This document shows, piece after piece, positions 55,402 to 64,000 of a stretch of DNA of 64,000 nucleotides (positions are counted from its first letter, which is position 1; each line of letters opens with the position of its first letter). Origin of the DNA: JBBIRG01 sp964410965 (GTDB lineage: Bacteria > CLD3 > SB21 > JBBIRG01); the NCBI GenBank assembly GCA_964410965.1, contig CAYPIY010000011.1, positions 1-64,000 of the forward strand. Direction: 5' to 3'. The notes under the pieces were generated by a model. It had not been told where the DNA came from. It was given only the letters and a program-made list of their open reading frames with translations, and made no database searches. A program made the translations under genes and the position numbers.

Positions 55402-56610
55402 TTAAAAATAAACAATCGTGGACAACGTCACCGCGTTTTTAGAACGGGAGTATTTATACACCCCGAACGCCGTGTTGGAAGCGTCGTTTTTGTGTTCAAA
55501 ACTCGTTCTGGAGAATGCGATATCCACGGCGAAACGCTGATGGATGTACCCGGTGCCGACCGAGAACCCGATGCCGCTGGCCATGCCGTCCACGACGTAT
55601 TCATTGTCCACATCATCCCAGTAATAATTGGAATACAGCGTGGGCTGCGTTTTAAAGCCCACCCGGAGCGGGATCACGGCGGAGGAAGTCACGAACAGGT
55701 ATTCGGCTCCGATCCGGATCTGGTGCAGGTCTTTTTCATGCGCGGTCAGCGGGGATTTGTCGCCGTCGTCATCCTCGATTTTGCTCCCTCCGAAAGCCCT
55801 GAGCTCATAATCGGCGGCCACGGTCAGGTTTTCGCCGAACCGGTAGGAAAGTCCCGCTCCGGCCATCATGGGAATATCCCAGAGCCATTTGTATTTATCT
55901 TCTTCTCCGTAATTATGCCATTTGTCGGTCATTTTGAACGGTGTCCGGAAAGACACGCCCAGCTTCAGGGGGAACGTACTCTTCACGGCCTCAAAATCGG
56001 CCATCGCACCGGCCTGTATGTTGAAACCCGACCAGTCGTCGTCAAACCCGTAGGTGTCAAAGGTCTCGGCGTCGATGCCGCGGTATTTGGAACTGCCGAA
56101 CCATATATTGGCGGTGGCGCCGAGAGAGAACATCGGGCTGATCCGGAAACCCAGCGAAGGGCTGATGGTATTGATACCGCCGGTTTGCTTGACCTCGTCG
56201 ATTTCATCTTCTTCCTCGCCATCCTGGAAAAGGTACAGGTCCACCTGGCTCTGGTAAGCCAGCGCGGCGACCATCTTGAATTTTCCCAGCTCAAACGGAT
56301 AGACCGCGCTGATGAAGTTCAGGTTGAAATGCTTGGCCGAGTTGCTGATGCCCCAGTCCGCGTCTTCGCTGTTTGTGGATTTGAATCCGTCGAAATACTG
56401 CTTGATAACGAAGGACGCTTCCGGTTTCTCGAGCTGGGTAAGTCCCGCGGGATTCCACACGATGGCGGTCGCATCGTCGGCGACCCCGATGAACGCCCCG
56501 CCCATGCCCTCCGCGCGCGCCCCGGCTCCGGTAATGTTAAGATCGCGGATCTGCGCGAACGAACTCGCGGAAAACAGCATCATCAGCGCCCACACGTACA
56601 GTTTCTTCAT
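55402..56610 (-). CDS. PorV/OmpP1-FadL-like outer membrane beta-barrel protein
   Basis: The 402-aa product has a signal peptide (MKKLYVWALMMLFSASSFA) and the family start motif GAGARAEGMGGAFIGVADDATAIVWNPAGL (shown here in part: GMGGAFIGVADDA, NPAGL), shared by FadL transporters and PorV, the T9SS shuttle protein. Alternating strands continue to a C-terminal aromatic residue (TIVYF), as expected for a BAM-inserted barrel. PorV is required for maturation of T9SS substrates, and this window has five of those, so a T9SS role is attractive. A hydrophobic-compound transporter is equally possible from sequence. Confidence 0.8.
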   Translation of the reverse strand: MKKLYVWALMMLFSASSFAQIRDLNITGAGARAEGMGGAFIGVADDATAIVWNPAGLTQLEKPEASFVIKQYFDGFKSTNSEDADWGISNSAKHFNLNFISAVYPFELGKFKMVAALAYQSQVDLYLFQDGEEEDEIDEVKQTGGINTISPSLGFRISPMFSLGATANIWFGSSKYRGIDAETFDTYGFDDDWSGFNIQAGAMADFEAVKSTFPLKLGVSFRTPFKMTDKWHNYGEEDKYKWLWDIPMMAGAGLSYRFGENLTVAADYELRAFGGSKIEDDDGDKSPLTAHEKDLHQIRIGAEYLFVTSSAVIPLRVGFKTQPTLYSNYYWDDVDNEYVVDGMASGIGFSVGTGYIHQRFAVDIAFSRTSFEHKNDASNTAFGVYKYSRSKNAVTLSTIVYF

Positions 56611-56661
56611 AAACCCTCCGTTTGTTTTGTTAAAAATACAGAACCCTCTCAGAATCTCAGA

Positions 56662-58215
56662 TTATTTCACTACCACCTTGTCGCCGACACGCGCCGACTG
56701 CTCCACCTTCCCGACGAATTTGCAGACGCTCAGTTTGTCCTGAACTTCCAGGACGACCAGTTCGCCGAGCGGCAAGTTCTTTTTCCCGATGACTTCCTTG
56801 GATATCGGGTGACGGATGATATCGCCCTCGCGGTAGGCCACCACCTTGGATCCTTTTCGCAGTCCGACCCTGCTGCCGATATCAAGGTAGATCATGTCGG
56901 CCTCGACGCTGACGATGAACCCCTCAACAAGTGGCATATCGTTATAAATGGAAACCGTAAGGTCTTCCACAAGCATTTCGATGACGTTTTGCGTGGTGTT
57001 GCCGCTTTTTTCCTCTTTGGCCACCATGGTCTCGGCCGTTTCGGTGTCCACGACCCGCGCGCTGACCTTGGCGAATCCCGGCTCAATGTTGATGCTTCCG
57101 ATCACGATCGCGTCCGCCCCTGCGAGCTTGCCGACCTTGGCCGCCGCCTGCAGGTCCACCATGTCCGACATGCCGAAATCCTGTTCCTTGATGACCTTGT
57201 CGATGGCGGAGCGTTCGATCACCCTGAACCGCTTGAGATTGACGAGCTGGGTGATCATTTTGTCGGTGATGCTTTCGCTGATATTTCCGGCCTGTCCGTA
57301 GCGGGAAAACGGCAGCACGCCGATCGCCAGCCGGGAGCCGACCTGCGTGACTTTCGCGGGATCATACGTCAGGGCTCCGGAAGGAAGTCCGCCTTCCCTT
57401 GACTTCGCGGCCTTCATCTCCATGATCTTCTGCTTTTCCCGGTCCAGGCGGTCTTTCTCGGCCTGCAGCTTTTTCCGCTGGTCTTCGATTTCCTTCTGCT
57501 TGTCCTGGTAATCCTTCTCCTGGCTGGTCTTAAGGGTGACCAGCATCTGGCGTTCCTTGATCAGCTTTTCTTTTTCATTTTTGATCCGCTTCTCTTCTTC
57601 TTCCAGTCTTTTCTGTTCCTCCTTGGATTTGGCTTTGGCTTTATCCTCGGCCAGGCGTTTTTCATCTTCCTCGAGCTGTTTTTCCTTCTGGAGCTTTTTC
57701 TCGTCCATCTGGCCTTTCTGGAGCTCAAGGTTTTTCTCCATCTCCGCGATCACCTGTTCCTCGCGGATCTTGTCCTGAAGCTTCAGGTTCAGTTTTTCCT
57801 CCATTTCGAGTTTCTTTTTCTCGTCCTCCTCTTTTTTCCTCTGGTAATAGGAGGTCAGCGCGTCTCCGCCGCATTTGCCGAGGTACTCATTCGCCCGTTT
57901 GGAACTGTTGAAAGCCAGCGAAAGCTCAAGCTCTTTTTTGGCGGACTCGACGTCGCCCAGATTGAAATGGCAGACCCCCATTTCACGGTGCGGATAGTAC
58001 TCGATGAAGCGGGTTCCGTAGGTACGCTTGTTTTTCGCGTCCTCGTATTCCAGCGATATCGCGCTGGTAAATTCCGTCAGCGCCCGGGCAAAATCGTTCT
58101 TTTCCATGAACTTGAGGCCGCGGTCATAGTAATTGTAGAATTTTTCCTGTCCATGAGCGGGGTTCCACAGACAAGCAAGATACAGCAGGGTAAAAATCGC
58201 GCCAAACCTTATCAT
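56662..58215 (-). CDS. TPR, coiled-coil, CsgG-like protein with FlgT-like C-terminus
   Basis: This 517-aa protein has a signal peptide (MIRFGAIFTLLYLACLWNPAHG), a TPR-like region (about 25-105), a long charged coiled coil (about 110-270), a CsgG-like domain (about 290-430: IGVLPFSRYG, FRVIERSAIDKVIKEQDFGMSD, AGADAIVIGSINIE) and a C-terminal SH3-like domain resembling FlgT-C (DIGSRVGLRKGSKVVAYREG, ARVGDKVVVK). The ATG at 58215 has GGAG upstream and begins the signal peptide. It lacks the CNxxEC motif and C-terminal helix of the other three CsgG-like proteins. It precedes the PorV/FadL-like gene by 51 bp. A periplasmic assembly role is inferred. Confidence 0.82.
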   Translation of the reverse strand: MIRFGAIFTLLYLACLWNPAHGQEKFYNYYDRGLKFMEKNDFARALTEFTSAISLEYEDAKNKRTYGTRFIEYYPHREMGVCHFNLGDVESAKKELELSLAFNSSKRANEYLGKCGGDALTSYYQRKKEEDEKKKLEMEEKLNLKLQDKIREEQVIAEMEKNLELQKGQMDEKKLQKEKQLEEDEKRLAEDKAKAKSKEEQKRLEEEEKRIKNEKEKLIKERQMLVTLKTSQEKDYQDKQKEIEDQRKKLQAEKDRLDREKQKIMEMKAAKSREGGLPSGALTYDPAKVTQVGSRLAIGVLPFSRYGQAGNISESITDKMITQLVNLKRFRVIERSAIDKVIKEQDFGMSDMVDLQAAAKVGKLAGADAIVIGSINIEPGFAKVSARVVDTETAETMVAKEEKSGNTTQNVIEMLVEDLTVSIYNDMPLVEGFIVSVEADMIYLDIGSRVGLRKGSKVVAYREGDIIRHPISKEVIGKKNLPLGELVVLEVQDKLSVCKFVGKVEQSARVGDKVVVK

Positions 58216-58555
58216 GATCGGCTCCGGTAGTTTAATGAATGCTGAAATACATCCCTGGACAGCATGCAAAGTAAATGATTCGTGTCTCCCTGAAAATAAC
58301 AATTGAAAGTTAATCAACCGGAAAAGTTAAAAAAACATATTACGAATGTCAAGCTTATTGAGGATATTTTTTATGTCCGGCAGCAGCGGAATAAAATAAT
58401 TGCGTATCAAACTTTTTTCTTGAAAAACGTATCCCGATCCCTTACATTTTAAGCCGTGCGGAAAATTCCAGTCCTATCATCCGCATGCATGGCAATGATC
58501 TTTTTCCCGGTTCGTTCTCCGTCGATCTTTCCGGTTCATAAAATAAGGAGTTCCT
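58216..58555. other. Divergent intergenic region upstream of the act operon
   Basis: About 340 bases lie between the CsgG-like gene (minus) and actA (plus). I see no gene. It is AT-rich in the middle and contains the candidate act promoter at 58420-58448. No clear operator or hairpin stands out. Confidence 0.5.
58420..58448 (+). promoter_or_regulatory. Candidate promoter of actABC
   Basis: TTGAAA (58420-58425) and TACATT (58443-58448) are 17 bases apart, about 110 bases before the actA start. Five of six and four of six consensus positions match. Confidence 0.4.
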
Positions 58556-59203
58556 GTGCCGCAAATTTTTCCGCCGACCGCCAACAAATGGCCGTTGATT
58601 ACGTTTGCCGGTTTTGCCGTTTTCCTTTTGTCCGCCGTCGCCTTTTTCTGGTACTACGGATCGCCCGAATACACGGATGTCGGATACCGTCCCGTTCAGC
58701 CGGTGCCGTACGATCATCAGCTTCACGCGGGCGACCTGGGAATCGACTGCCGGTACTGTCACGTATCCGTGGAACAGTCGGGAGTAGCGAATGTCCCGCC
58801 GACGCAGACCTGCATGAACTGCCACACGATCATCAAGGCCGAAAGCGAGAAGCTGGCGCTGATCCGGAACAGTTATGAATCGAAAATGCCGGTGGAGTGG
58901 ACCAAGATCCACAAGCTGCCGGATTACGCGTATTTCAACCACAGCGCGCATATCCGGGCGGGCGTCGGCTGTGAATCCTGTCACGGCAACATCGCCGCGA
59001 TGGCCGTCGTATCCCAGGCGAAACCCCTGAGCATGAGCTGGTGCCTGGACTGCCACCGCGATCCGGTCATGCATCTCCGCCCGACCGGGGCAGTCACGAA
59101 AATGGGCTGGACGCCCCCTGCAAACCAGCGGGAAACCGGAAACCTTCTACGCCAAACCATGAACATCAATCCTCCGGAAGACTGTTCCGGTTGCCACCGA
59201 TAA
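58556..59203 (+). CDS. actA: Alternative complex III pentaheme cytochrome c subunit ActA
   Basis: This 215-aa protein has one N-terminal membrane helix (about residues 13-35) and five CxxCH heme motifs (CRYCH, CMNCH, CESCH, CLDCH, CSGCH), the number expected for ActA. It passes electrons from the quinol-oxidising core to a periplasmic acceptor. The start is GTG with TAAGGAG at good spacing. The last heme motif is two residues from the C-terminus. It is followed after 11 bp by actB. Confidence 0.9.
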   Translation: MPQIFPPTANKWPLITFAGFAVFLLSAVAFFWYYGSPEYTDVGYRPVQPVPYDHQLHAGDLGIDCRYCHVSVEQSGVANVPPTQTCMNCHTIIKAESEKLALIRNSYESKMPVEWTKIHKLPDYAYFNHSAHIRAGVGCESCHGNIAAMAVVSQAKPLSMSWCLDCHRDPVMHLRPTGAVTKMGWTPPANQRETGNLLRQTMNINPPEDCSGCHR

Positions 59204-59214
59204 AGGACACGGGT

Positions 59215-62200
59215 ATGAACGAGAAAAAATACTGGCGAAGCCTGCATCATTTGGCGAAATCCGGTGAATATCAGGAACTGACGAAACATGAGTTTCCGGC
59301 GCTTCCGGAGACGGCAGACGGGATGTCGCGCAGGAATTTCCTGGCGCTGATGAGCGCGTCGATGGCGATGGCCGGCCTTTCAGGCTGCCGAAAGCCCGTG
59401 GAAAAAGTCATCCCGTACGTCATCCAGCCGGAAAACATCGTGCCGGGTATCGCCAGCCGTTACGCGACCGCGATGCCGTTCGGGCTGAACGCCTTCGGCG
59501 TCATCGTGGAAACGCACGAGGGACGGCCGACAAAAATCGAGACGAATCCGAAACACCCTTCCACGCCCGGCGGAAGCCATCCGTTCATTCTTGCGGAAAT
59601 CCTGAATCTCTATGACCCCGACCGGTCGCAGTCCGTGATGAAAAACGGGGCTCCGTCGTCCTGGGACGATTTTACCGCGTCTTATAAACAGGACCTGCCC
59701 AAGATCAAGCAGCAGCGCGGAAAGGGACTTGCCGTGCTGTCGGAATCGTTCCGCTCCCCGACCCTGTTCCGCCTGAAAGAGCAGTTCCTGAGGGAATTTC
59801 CCGAGGCGTTGTGGTATACGTTTGAAGCGGTAAGCGATGAGAACGCGGTCAACGGCATCCGTCTTTTGGCCGGCGGTGATTCCGGGCGACCTGACGCAGG
59901 CCGGAGTATCACGGATTATTTTCCCGTGTATCATGCAGACAGGGCAAAAGTCATTCTTTCGCTCGACGCCGATTTCCTGTACTCGGAAACGAACGCCGTG
60001 GCCCATACGCACGGTTTCATGAGCGGCCGACGGATAAACGGCGGAACCCGGTCCATGAACCGGCTCTACGCCGTGGAAAGCCTGCTGACGCCGACCGGCG
60101 CGGCAGCCGATCACCGCATCCTCCTGCAGAGCAGCCGGATCACCGCATGGCTGATTCAGCTGGCCGGCGAACTGAAAAACATGGGGCTTTCAATGCCCTC
60201 CTTTCATGCTTCAGCGCCAAAAGCCGCGGAAGGAAAAGACGCGATCCGGCTGAAAGCCGTCGCCGCGGACCTTTTGAAAAACCGCGGAGAATGCCTGCTG
60301 ATCTGCGGACAGCATCAGCCAGCGATCGCGCACGCCATGACCCATGCCCTGAACCACGCGCTCGGAAATTCAGGGAAGACGGTCACTTACCATGAACTGA
60401 AAGACGCGTCCGTATCCGACCGCCCGTCGGTCCTGGAACTTATCTCAAAAATGAACTCGGGCGGCATACAAACGCTGGTCATGCTCGGCACGAATCCCGC
60501 ATATCACGCCGGAAAGGATTTCGCGGACGCGCTGAAAAAAGCCGCCCGCACCATACACCTCAGCGACCGCATGGATGAAACCTCATCCCTTTGCGAATGG
60601 CATATCCCCCGCGCTCATTTCATGGAACAATGGGGCGATGTCCGCTCGTCCGACGGCACGCTGAGCGTAATCCAGCCTTTGATCGAACCCTTGTTCGGAT
60701 CGCACAGCTTGGAAGAACTCCTTCATGTACTGCTGACCGGAGAGAATCAGCGCGTATACGAGATCGTCCGCGAAACCTGGAAAACGATAATCGGCGGTAT
60801 CACTTTTGAAAAAAACTGGCGCAAAACCTTACACGACGGATTTATGGCAGACAGCGCGTTACTGGCGAAAGACGTTACTTTTACTTTCGAATCCGTGAAC
60901 GAATTCCTGAAAAGCAACCCAGGCCTGCTTACCGGCGGAACCGATACCGAAATCGTCTTCCGTCCCTCGCTGAACGTGTTCGATGGCCGCTACTCGAACA
61001 ACGGATGGCTCCAGGAAATGCCCGATCCGGTCACAAAGATCACCTGGGACAACGTCGCTCTCATCGGGCCCTCACTGGCGAAATCGCTGGGCGTCAAGAA
61101 TATTCTGCAGAACGGCAAATCGAAACAGCCGCTCGTTAAGATTCAGCTGGACGGTAAAGAACTTGCGCTTCCGGTCTGGGTTCTTCCCGGGCATGCGGAC
61201 CGTTCGGTCACGGTCATGCTGGGATACGGCCGCACCGCCGCGGGCCGGATCGGAAACGGGGTAGGACAAAACGCAAGCGCCTTGATGCGCTCATCCTCCC
61301 TTATCGAAACGGGCGTTCTGTTGTCCGTTACGGAAACGACTCACATGATTGCCTGCGTGCAGGACCACGGCGGGCTGGACGAGGAAGAACTGGTGAAAAA
61401 GACGATCGACAAGCGTCTCCCCGTTTTTGTCCGTGAGGCCACGCTGAAACAGTATCAGGCGGACCCGGATTTCGCGAAGGAAGGCCGGATCAATCCGGCC
61501 CTGACGCCGTACGTGGGAAAAGACGGAAAACCGAAATCCGTTTACAATTCGCCCCGTGAGTACAACACCGGCTACCAGTGGGGCATGGCGATTGACCTGA
61601 ACGCCTGCACGGGCTGCAACGCCTGCATGATCGCCTGCCAGAGCGAGAACAACATTCCCGTCGTCGGAAAAGAGCAGGTCGTTAACGGACGCGAGATGCA
61701 CTGGATGCGCGTGGACCGCTATTTCTCCGGTTCGCCCGAGGAACCGGAAACCGTCTTCCAGCCGATGACCTGCCATCACTGCGAGAACGCGCCCTGCGAG
61801 CAGGTGTGCCCCGTCGTCGCGACCGTGCATGACCGCGAGGGGCTCAACCTGATGGTGTATAACCGCTGCGTGGGCACCCGGTACTGCGCGAACAACTGCC
61901 CGTACAAGGTGCGCCGGTTCAATTTCCTCGATTACAACGGCTCCGCGAGCGGGCTGTTCCAGTCGGAAATGCCGGAGATACTGAAGATGTCGAAGAACCC
62001 CGACGTTTCCGTCCGGATGCGCGGCGTGATGGAAAAATGCACTTTCTGCATTCAGAGGATCAGCGAGAGCAAGCTTGCCGCGAAAAAAGACAACCGTGAA
62101 TTAAAAGACGGTGAACTGCAGACAGCCTGCCAGCAAGCCTGCCCGGCAAACGCGATCAAATTCGGCAACATTCTCGACCCGGACAGTGAAATCGCCGGAA

Positions 62201-62313
62201 TCAAAAAACACAACCTGAATTACGTCCTGCTGGAAGAACTGAACATCCGCCCGCGATTGTCGTATCTTGCGAAACTGCGCAATCCGAATCCGGATATGAA
62301 TGAAACAGCATAA
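59215..62313 (+). CDS. actB: Alternative complex III molybdopterin-like/iron-sulfur subunit ActB
   Basis: At 1032 aa it joins two parts. The N-terminus has a twin-arginine motif (SRRNFLALM) followed by LSGC, so it is probably a Tat-exported lipoprotein. Residues about 60-740 resemble a molybdopterin oxidoreductase fold, which in known ActB has no molybdenum cofactor. The C-terminal part (about 775-1000) carries four cluster motifs: CTGCNACMIACQ, CHHCENAPCEQVCP, CVGTRYCANNCP and CTFCIQ...CQQACP. Known ActB has three [4Fe-4S] and one [3Fe-4S]. The ATG at 59215 has AAAGGA upstream; the longer frame overlaps actA without a plausible N-terminus. Confidence 0.92.
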   Translation: MNEKKYWRSLHHLAKSGEYQELTKHEFPALPETADGMSRRNFLALMSASMAMAGLSGCRKPVEKVIPYVIQPENIVPGIASRYATAMPFGLNAFGVIVETHEGRPTKIETNPKHPSTPGGSHPFILAEILNLYDPDRSQSVMKNGAPSSWDDFTASYKQDLPKIKQQRGKGLAVLSESFRSPTLFRLKEQFLREFPEALWYTFEAVSDENAVNGIRLLAGGDSGRPDAGRSITDYFPVYHADRAKVILSLDADFLYSETNAVAHTHGFMSGRRINGGTRSMNRLYAVESLLTPTGAAADHRILLQSSRITAWLIQLAGELKNMGLSMPSFHASAPKAAEGKDAIRLKAVAADLLKNRGECLLICGQHQPAIAHAMTHALNHALGNSGKTVTYHELKDASVSDRPSVLELISKMNSGGIQTLVMLGTNPAYHAGKDFADALKKAARTIHLSDRMDETSSLCEWHIPRAHFMEQWGDVRSSDGTLSVIQPLIEPLFGSHSLEELLHVLLTGENQRVYEIVRETWKTIIGGITFEKNWRKTLHDGFMADSALLAKDVTFTFESVNEFLKSNPGLLTGGTDTEIVFRPSLNVFDGRYSNNGWLQEMPDPVTKITWDNVALIGPSLAKSLGVKNILQNGKSKQPLVKIQLDGKELALPVWVLPGHADRSVTVMLGYGRTAAGRIGNGVGQNASALMRSSSLIETGVLLSVTETTHMIACVQDHGGLDEEELVKKTIDKRLPVFVREATLKQYQADPDFAKEGRINPALTPYVGKDGKPKSVYNSPREYNTGYQWGMAIDLNACTGCNACMIACQSENNIPVVGKEQVVNGREMHWMRVDRYFSGSPEEPETVFQPMTCHHCENAPCEQVCPVVATVHDREGLNLMVYNRCVGTRYCANNCPYKVRRFNFLDYNGSASGLFQSEMPEILKMSKNPDVSVRMRGVMEKCTFCIQRISESKLAAKKDNRELKDGELQTACQQACPANAIKFGNILDPDSEIAGIKKHNLNYVLLEELNIRPRLSYLAKLRNPNPDMNETA

Positions 62314-62431
62314 ACAAAATATGTGATTTTCCACGCGAAAAATGCGAACATGCAAATAAAACACGAATTGATTAAAACGGTTTGCGGAAACTGAAAAAAG
62401 AATATTGAATTATTAAATATCAGGATAACTT

Positions 62432-63820
62432 GTGGAAGCAGTTAAAGAAACGACTCATGAACACGGACACGGCGAACCTCCCTTAATCGAGGGACCGGCG
62501 ACATTCAAATCCATCACGGAGGACATCAGTTCGATCACCGAGAAAAAACCTCCGCGTCTCTGGTTTTACGCTTTTGCGGGCGCGCTTGTGTTCCTGGCGG
62601 CTTTCCTGATGTCGGTCGGGTTCCTTCTGCTGGAAGGCACCGGGATCTGGGGCATTTCCGTCCCTGTGTCCTGGGGACTCGCTATCGTGAACTTTGTATG
62701 GTGGGTCGGGATCGGCCATGCCGGTACTCTGATTTCCGCGGTTTTGTTCCTTCTCCGCCAGCGATGGCGCACGTCCATCAACCGTTTTTCCGAGGCGATG
62801 ACCTTGTTCGCCGTGATCTGCGCGCTGGTGTTCCCGGGCATCCATGTCGGGCGTATCTGGGTGACCTACTGGTTCGCGCCGGTGCCCAACCAGATGTCGA
62901 TGTGGCCGAATTTCCGGAGCCCGCTGCTTTGGGACTTCTTCGCCGTCGGCACGTATTTCACCGTATCGCTGATGTTCTGGTATGTCGGCCTGATTCCCGA
63001 CCTGGCAACGCTGCGCGACCGCGCGAAAACACGCACCCGTCAGTTGATCTTCGGAATCTTAGCGCTCGGATGGCGCGGGGGCAACCGGCAGTGGAAACAT
63101 TATGAGCTTGCGTACCTTCTGCTGGCCGGACTTTCCACACCGCTCGTATTGTCCGTGCACAGCATCGTCAGCACCGACTTCGCGACCAGTCTTCTGCCCG
63201 GATGGCACACCACGATCTTCCCGCCCTATTTCGTCGCCGGCGCGATTTTCTCCGGTTTCGCCATGGTGATGACGCTGACGATTATCGCGAGGAAAATTTA
63301 CAATGTAGGGCACATCATCACATTATACCACCTGGAAAATATGGCGAAAGTGCTGATGGTGACAGGTATGATGGTCGGGTACGCCTACAGCTGCGAATTT
63401 TTCATCGCGTGGTACAGCGGAAACGATTACGAGACGTTCGCGTTCATCAACCGGGCTTTCGGGCCGTACTGGTGGGCGTACTGGAGCATGATCATCTGCA
63501 ACGTCGTTGTCCCCCAGGTGTTCTGGTGGAGAAAAATGCGGACGAACCTTGCCGTGCTGTTCATCGCGTCCATCCTGATCAATGTGGGCATGTGGTTCGA
63601 GCGGTTTGTCATCATCGTGACGCTGCACCGCGATTTCCTGCCGTCCAGCTGGGATTATTATTCCCCGACCGTATGGGACTGGCTGACCTATCTCGGGACG
63701 TTCGGGCTGTTCTTTACGTTCTTCTTGCTGTTCCTGCGCTTCCTTCCGATGATCTCGATGGCGGAAGTCAAGGCGGTGCTTCCGCAGGCCGACCCGCATC
63801 ACGGGAACGGGAAACACTGA
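62432..63820 (+). CDS. actC: Alternative complex III NrfD/PsrC-like quinol-binding subunit ActC
   Basis: This 462-aa integral membrane protein has about ten helices and belongs to the NrfD/PsrC family. Typical features are GIWGISVPVSWGLAIVNFVWWVGIGHAG, HAGTLISAVL (given in pieces: GIGHAGTLIS), LSTPLVLSVHSIVSTDFA and SILINVGMWFERFVI. It binds and oxidises quinol and may translocate protons. A His-rich N-terminal cytoplasmic stretch (HEHGHGE) precedes the first helix. The start is GTG with AGGA upstream. A 118-bp gap separates it from actB. A terminator follows directly, so actD, actE and actF do not continue this operon. Confidence 0.92.
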   Translation: MEAVKETTHEHGHGEPPLIEGPATFKSITEDISSITEKKPPRLWFYAFAGALVFLAAFLMSVGFLLLEGTGIWGISVPVSWGLAIVNFVWWVGIGHAGTLISAVLFLLRQRWRTSINRFSEAMTLFAVICALVFPGIHVGRIWVTYWFAPVPNQMSMWPNFRSPLLWDFFAVGTYFTVSLMFWYVGLIPDLATLRDRAKTRTRQLIFGILALGWRGGNRQWKHYELAYLLLAGLSTPLVLSVHSIVSTDFATSLLPGWHTTIFPPYFVAGAIFSGFAMVMTLTIIARKIYNVGHIITLYHLENMAKVLMVTGMMVGYAYSCEFFIAWYSGNDYETFAFINRAFGPYWWAYWSMIICNVVVPQVFWWRKMRTNLAVLFIASILINVGMWFERFVIIVTLHRDFLPSSWDYYSPTVWDWLTYLGTFGLFFTFFLLFLRFLPMISMAEVKAVLPQADPHHGNGKH

Positions 63821-63840
63821 TATTCATTTCAAAGCATGAA

Positions 63841-63870
63841 AAAAGCCGTTGTTCTGCAACGGCTTTTTTT
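63841..63870. terminator. Terminator after actC (works both ways)
   Basis: A 7-bp stem (GCCGTTG / CAACGGC, loop TTCTG) is flanked by AAAA and seven T. It lies between actC and a convergent gene ending at 63894, so it can serve both strands. Confidence 0.85.
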
Positions 63871-63893
63871 ATTTGGATGTCCGGTAAAACGGT

Positions 63894-64000
63894 TTAATCC
63901 CCGAAACAGATTCCCAGGTCGCGCGCGGTGATCATTGTATCGGAATTCAGCGGGACGCACTTCATGCGGTTGGTGGCCTGTTCGAGAGGTACGTAAAGAA
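63894..64000 (-). CDS. C-terminal end of a gene, possibly 6-phosphofructokinase
   Basis: An open minus-strand frame runs from the window edge to a TAA at 63894-63896 and reads VPLEQATNRMKCVPL, then NSDTMITARDLGICFGD at the end. The codon pattern looks real and it is convergent with actC across a shared terminator. The ending resembles phosphofructokinase C-termini as I remember them, but only about 34 residues are visible, so the family name is tentative. Confidence 0.4.
   Translation of the reverse strand, partial: LYVPLEQATNRMKCVPLNSDTMITARDLGICFGD

Noticed and set aside
55492..57402. A 636-codon open frame on the plus strand
   Set aside because: It lies antisense to the PorV/FadL-like and TPR/CsgG-like genes, which have signal peptides, ribosome binding sites and family motifs. 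The antisense product is rich in His, Arg, Asp and Gly and has no domain; it is a codon-bias shadow.

Overview
The window looks like a chromosomal segment of a Gram-negative bacterium of the FCB superphylum, probably outside the well-studied Bacteroidia (a Calditrichota, KSB1 or Ignavibacteriota-like lineage). The evidence is five very large exported proteins ending in a type IX secretion system (T9SS) type A sorting domain, a PorV/FadL-like barrel, alternative complex III genes, and bacterial PlsY, L21 and L27. The exact lineage is inference. I see no tRNA, rRNA, CRISPR array, transposase or phage gene.

Layout. 1-4657 (minus strand): a short CsgG-like protein followed by a T9SS beta-propeller protein that is split by one extra base in a C8 tract. 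5110-8551 (plus): plsY, an unknown membrane protein and an OmpH/Skp-like protein, then a strong terminator that runs directly into the start of a radical SAM gene. 8825-19945 (plus): two paralogous T9SS propeller proteins. The first carries about 15 extra cadherin-like repeats, some of them exact 285-bp tandem DNA copies. 20003-25198 (minus): an S9 peptidase, rpmA, rplU and two unknown membrane proteins. 25298-31890 (minus): a compact hdrCBA-mvhDGA operon for an electron-bifurcating [NiFe] hydrogenase/heterodisulfide reductase-type complex. 32418-52906 (plus): two more CsgG-like/T9SS pairs in tandem (496 + 2659 aa, then 515 + 3060 aa). 53328-58215 (minus): a polysaccharide deacetylase, a BACON/CARDB-type lipoprotein, a PorV/FadL-like barrel and a TPR/coiled-coil/CsgG-like protein. 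58556-63820 (plus): actA, actB and actC of alternative complex III, closed by a terminator. The right edge holds the end of a minus-strand gene.

The most unusual feature is a cassette found three times. Each copy has a CsgG-domain protein with a cleavable signal peptide, no usable lipobox, a conserved CNxxEC motif, a C-terminal glycine-rich membrane helix and a final Trp-Pro tail. It is followed within 46-119 bp by a giant T9SS substrate built of Asp-box propeller blades, FN3-like modules and a shared C-terminal module of about 400 residues. The unpaired T9SS proteins at 8825-19945 lack that module. Palindromic elements made of ACACGGAT-type blocks lie at the outer ends of the cassettes. I infer a modular surface-adhesin or secretion-accessory system that duplicates and shuffles domains; no function is proven by sequence alone.

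Metabolically, Hdr-Mvh points to H2-linked flavin-based electron bifurcation in the cytoplasm, and ActABC to quinol oxidation at the membrane. Maturation genes for the hydrogenase and actDEF are not in this window.
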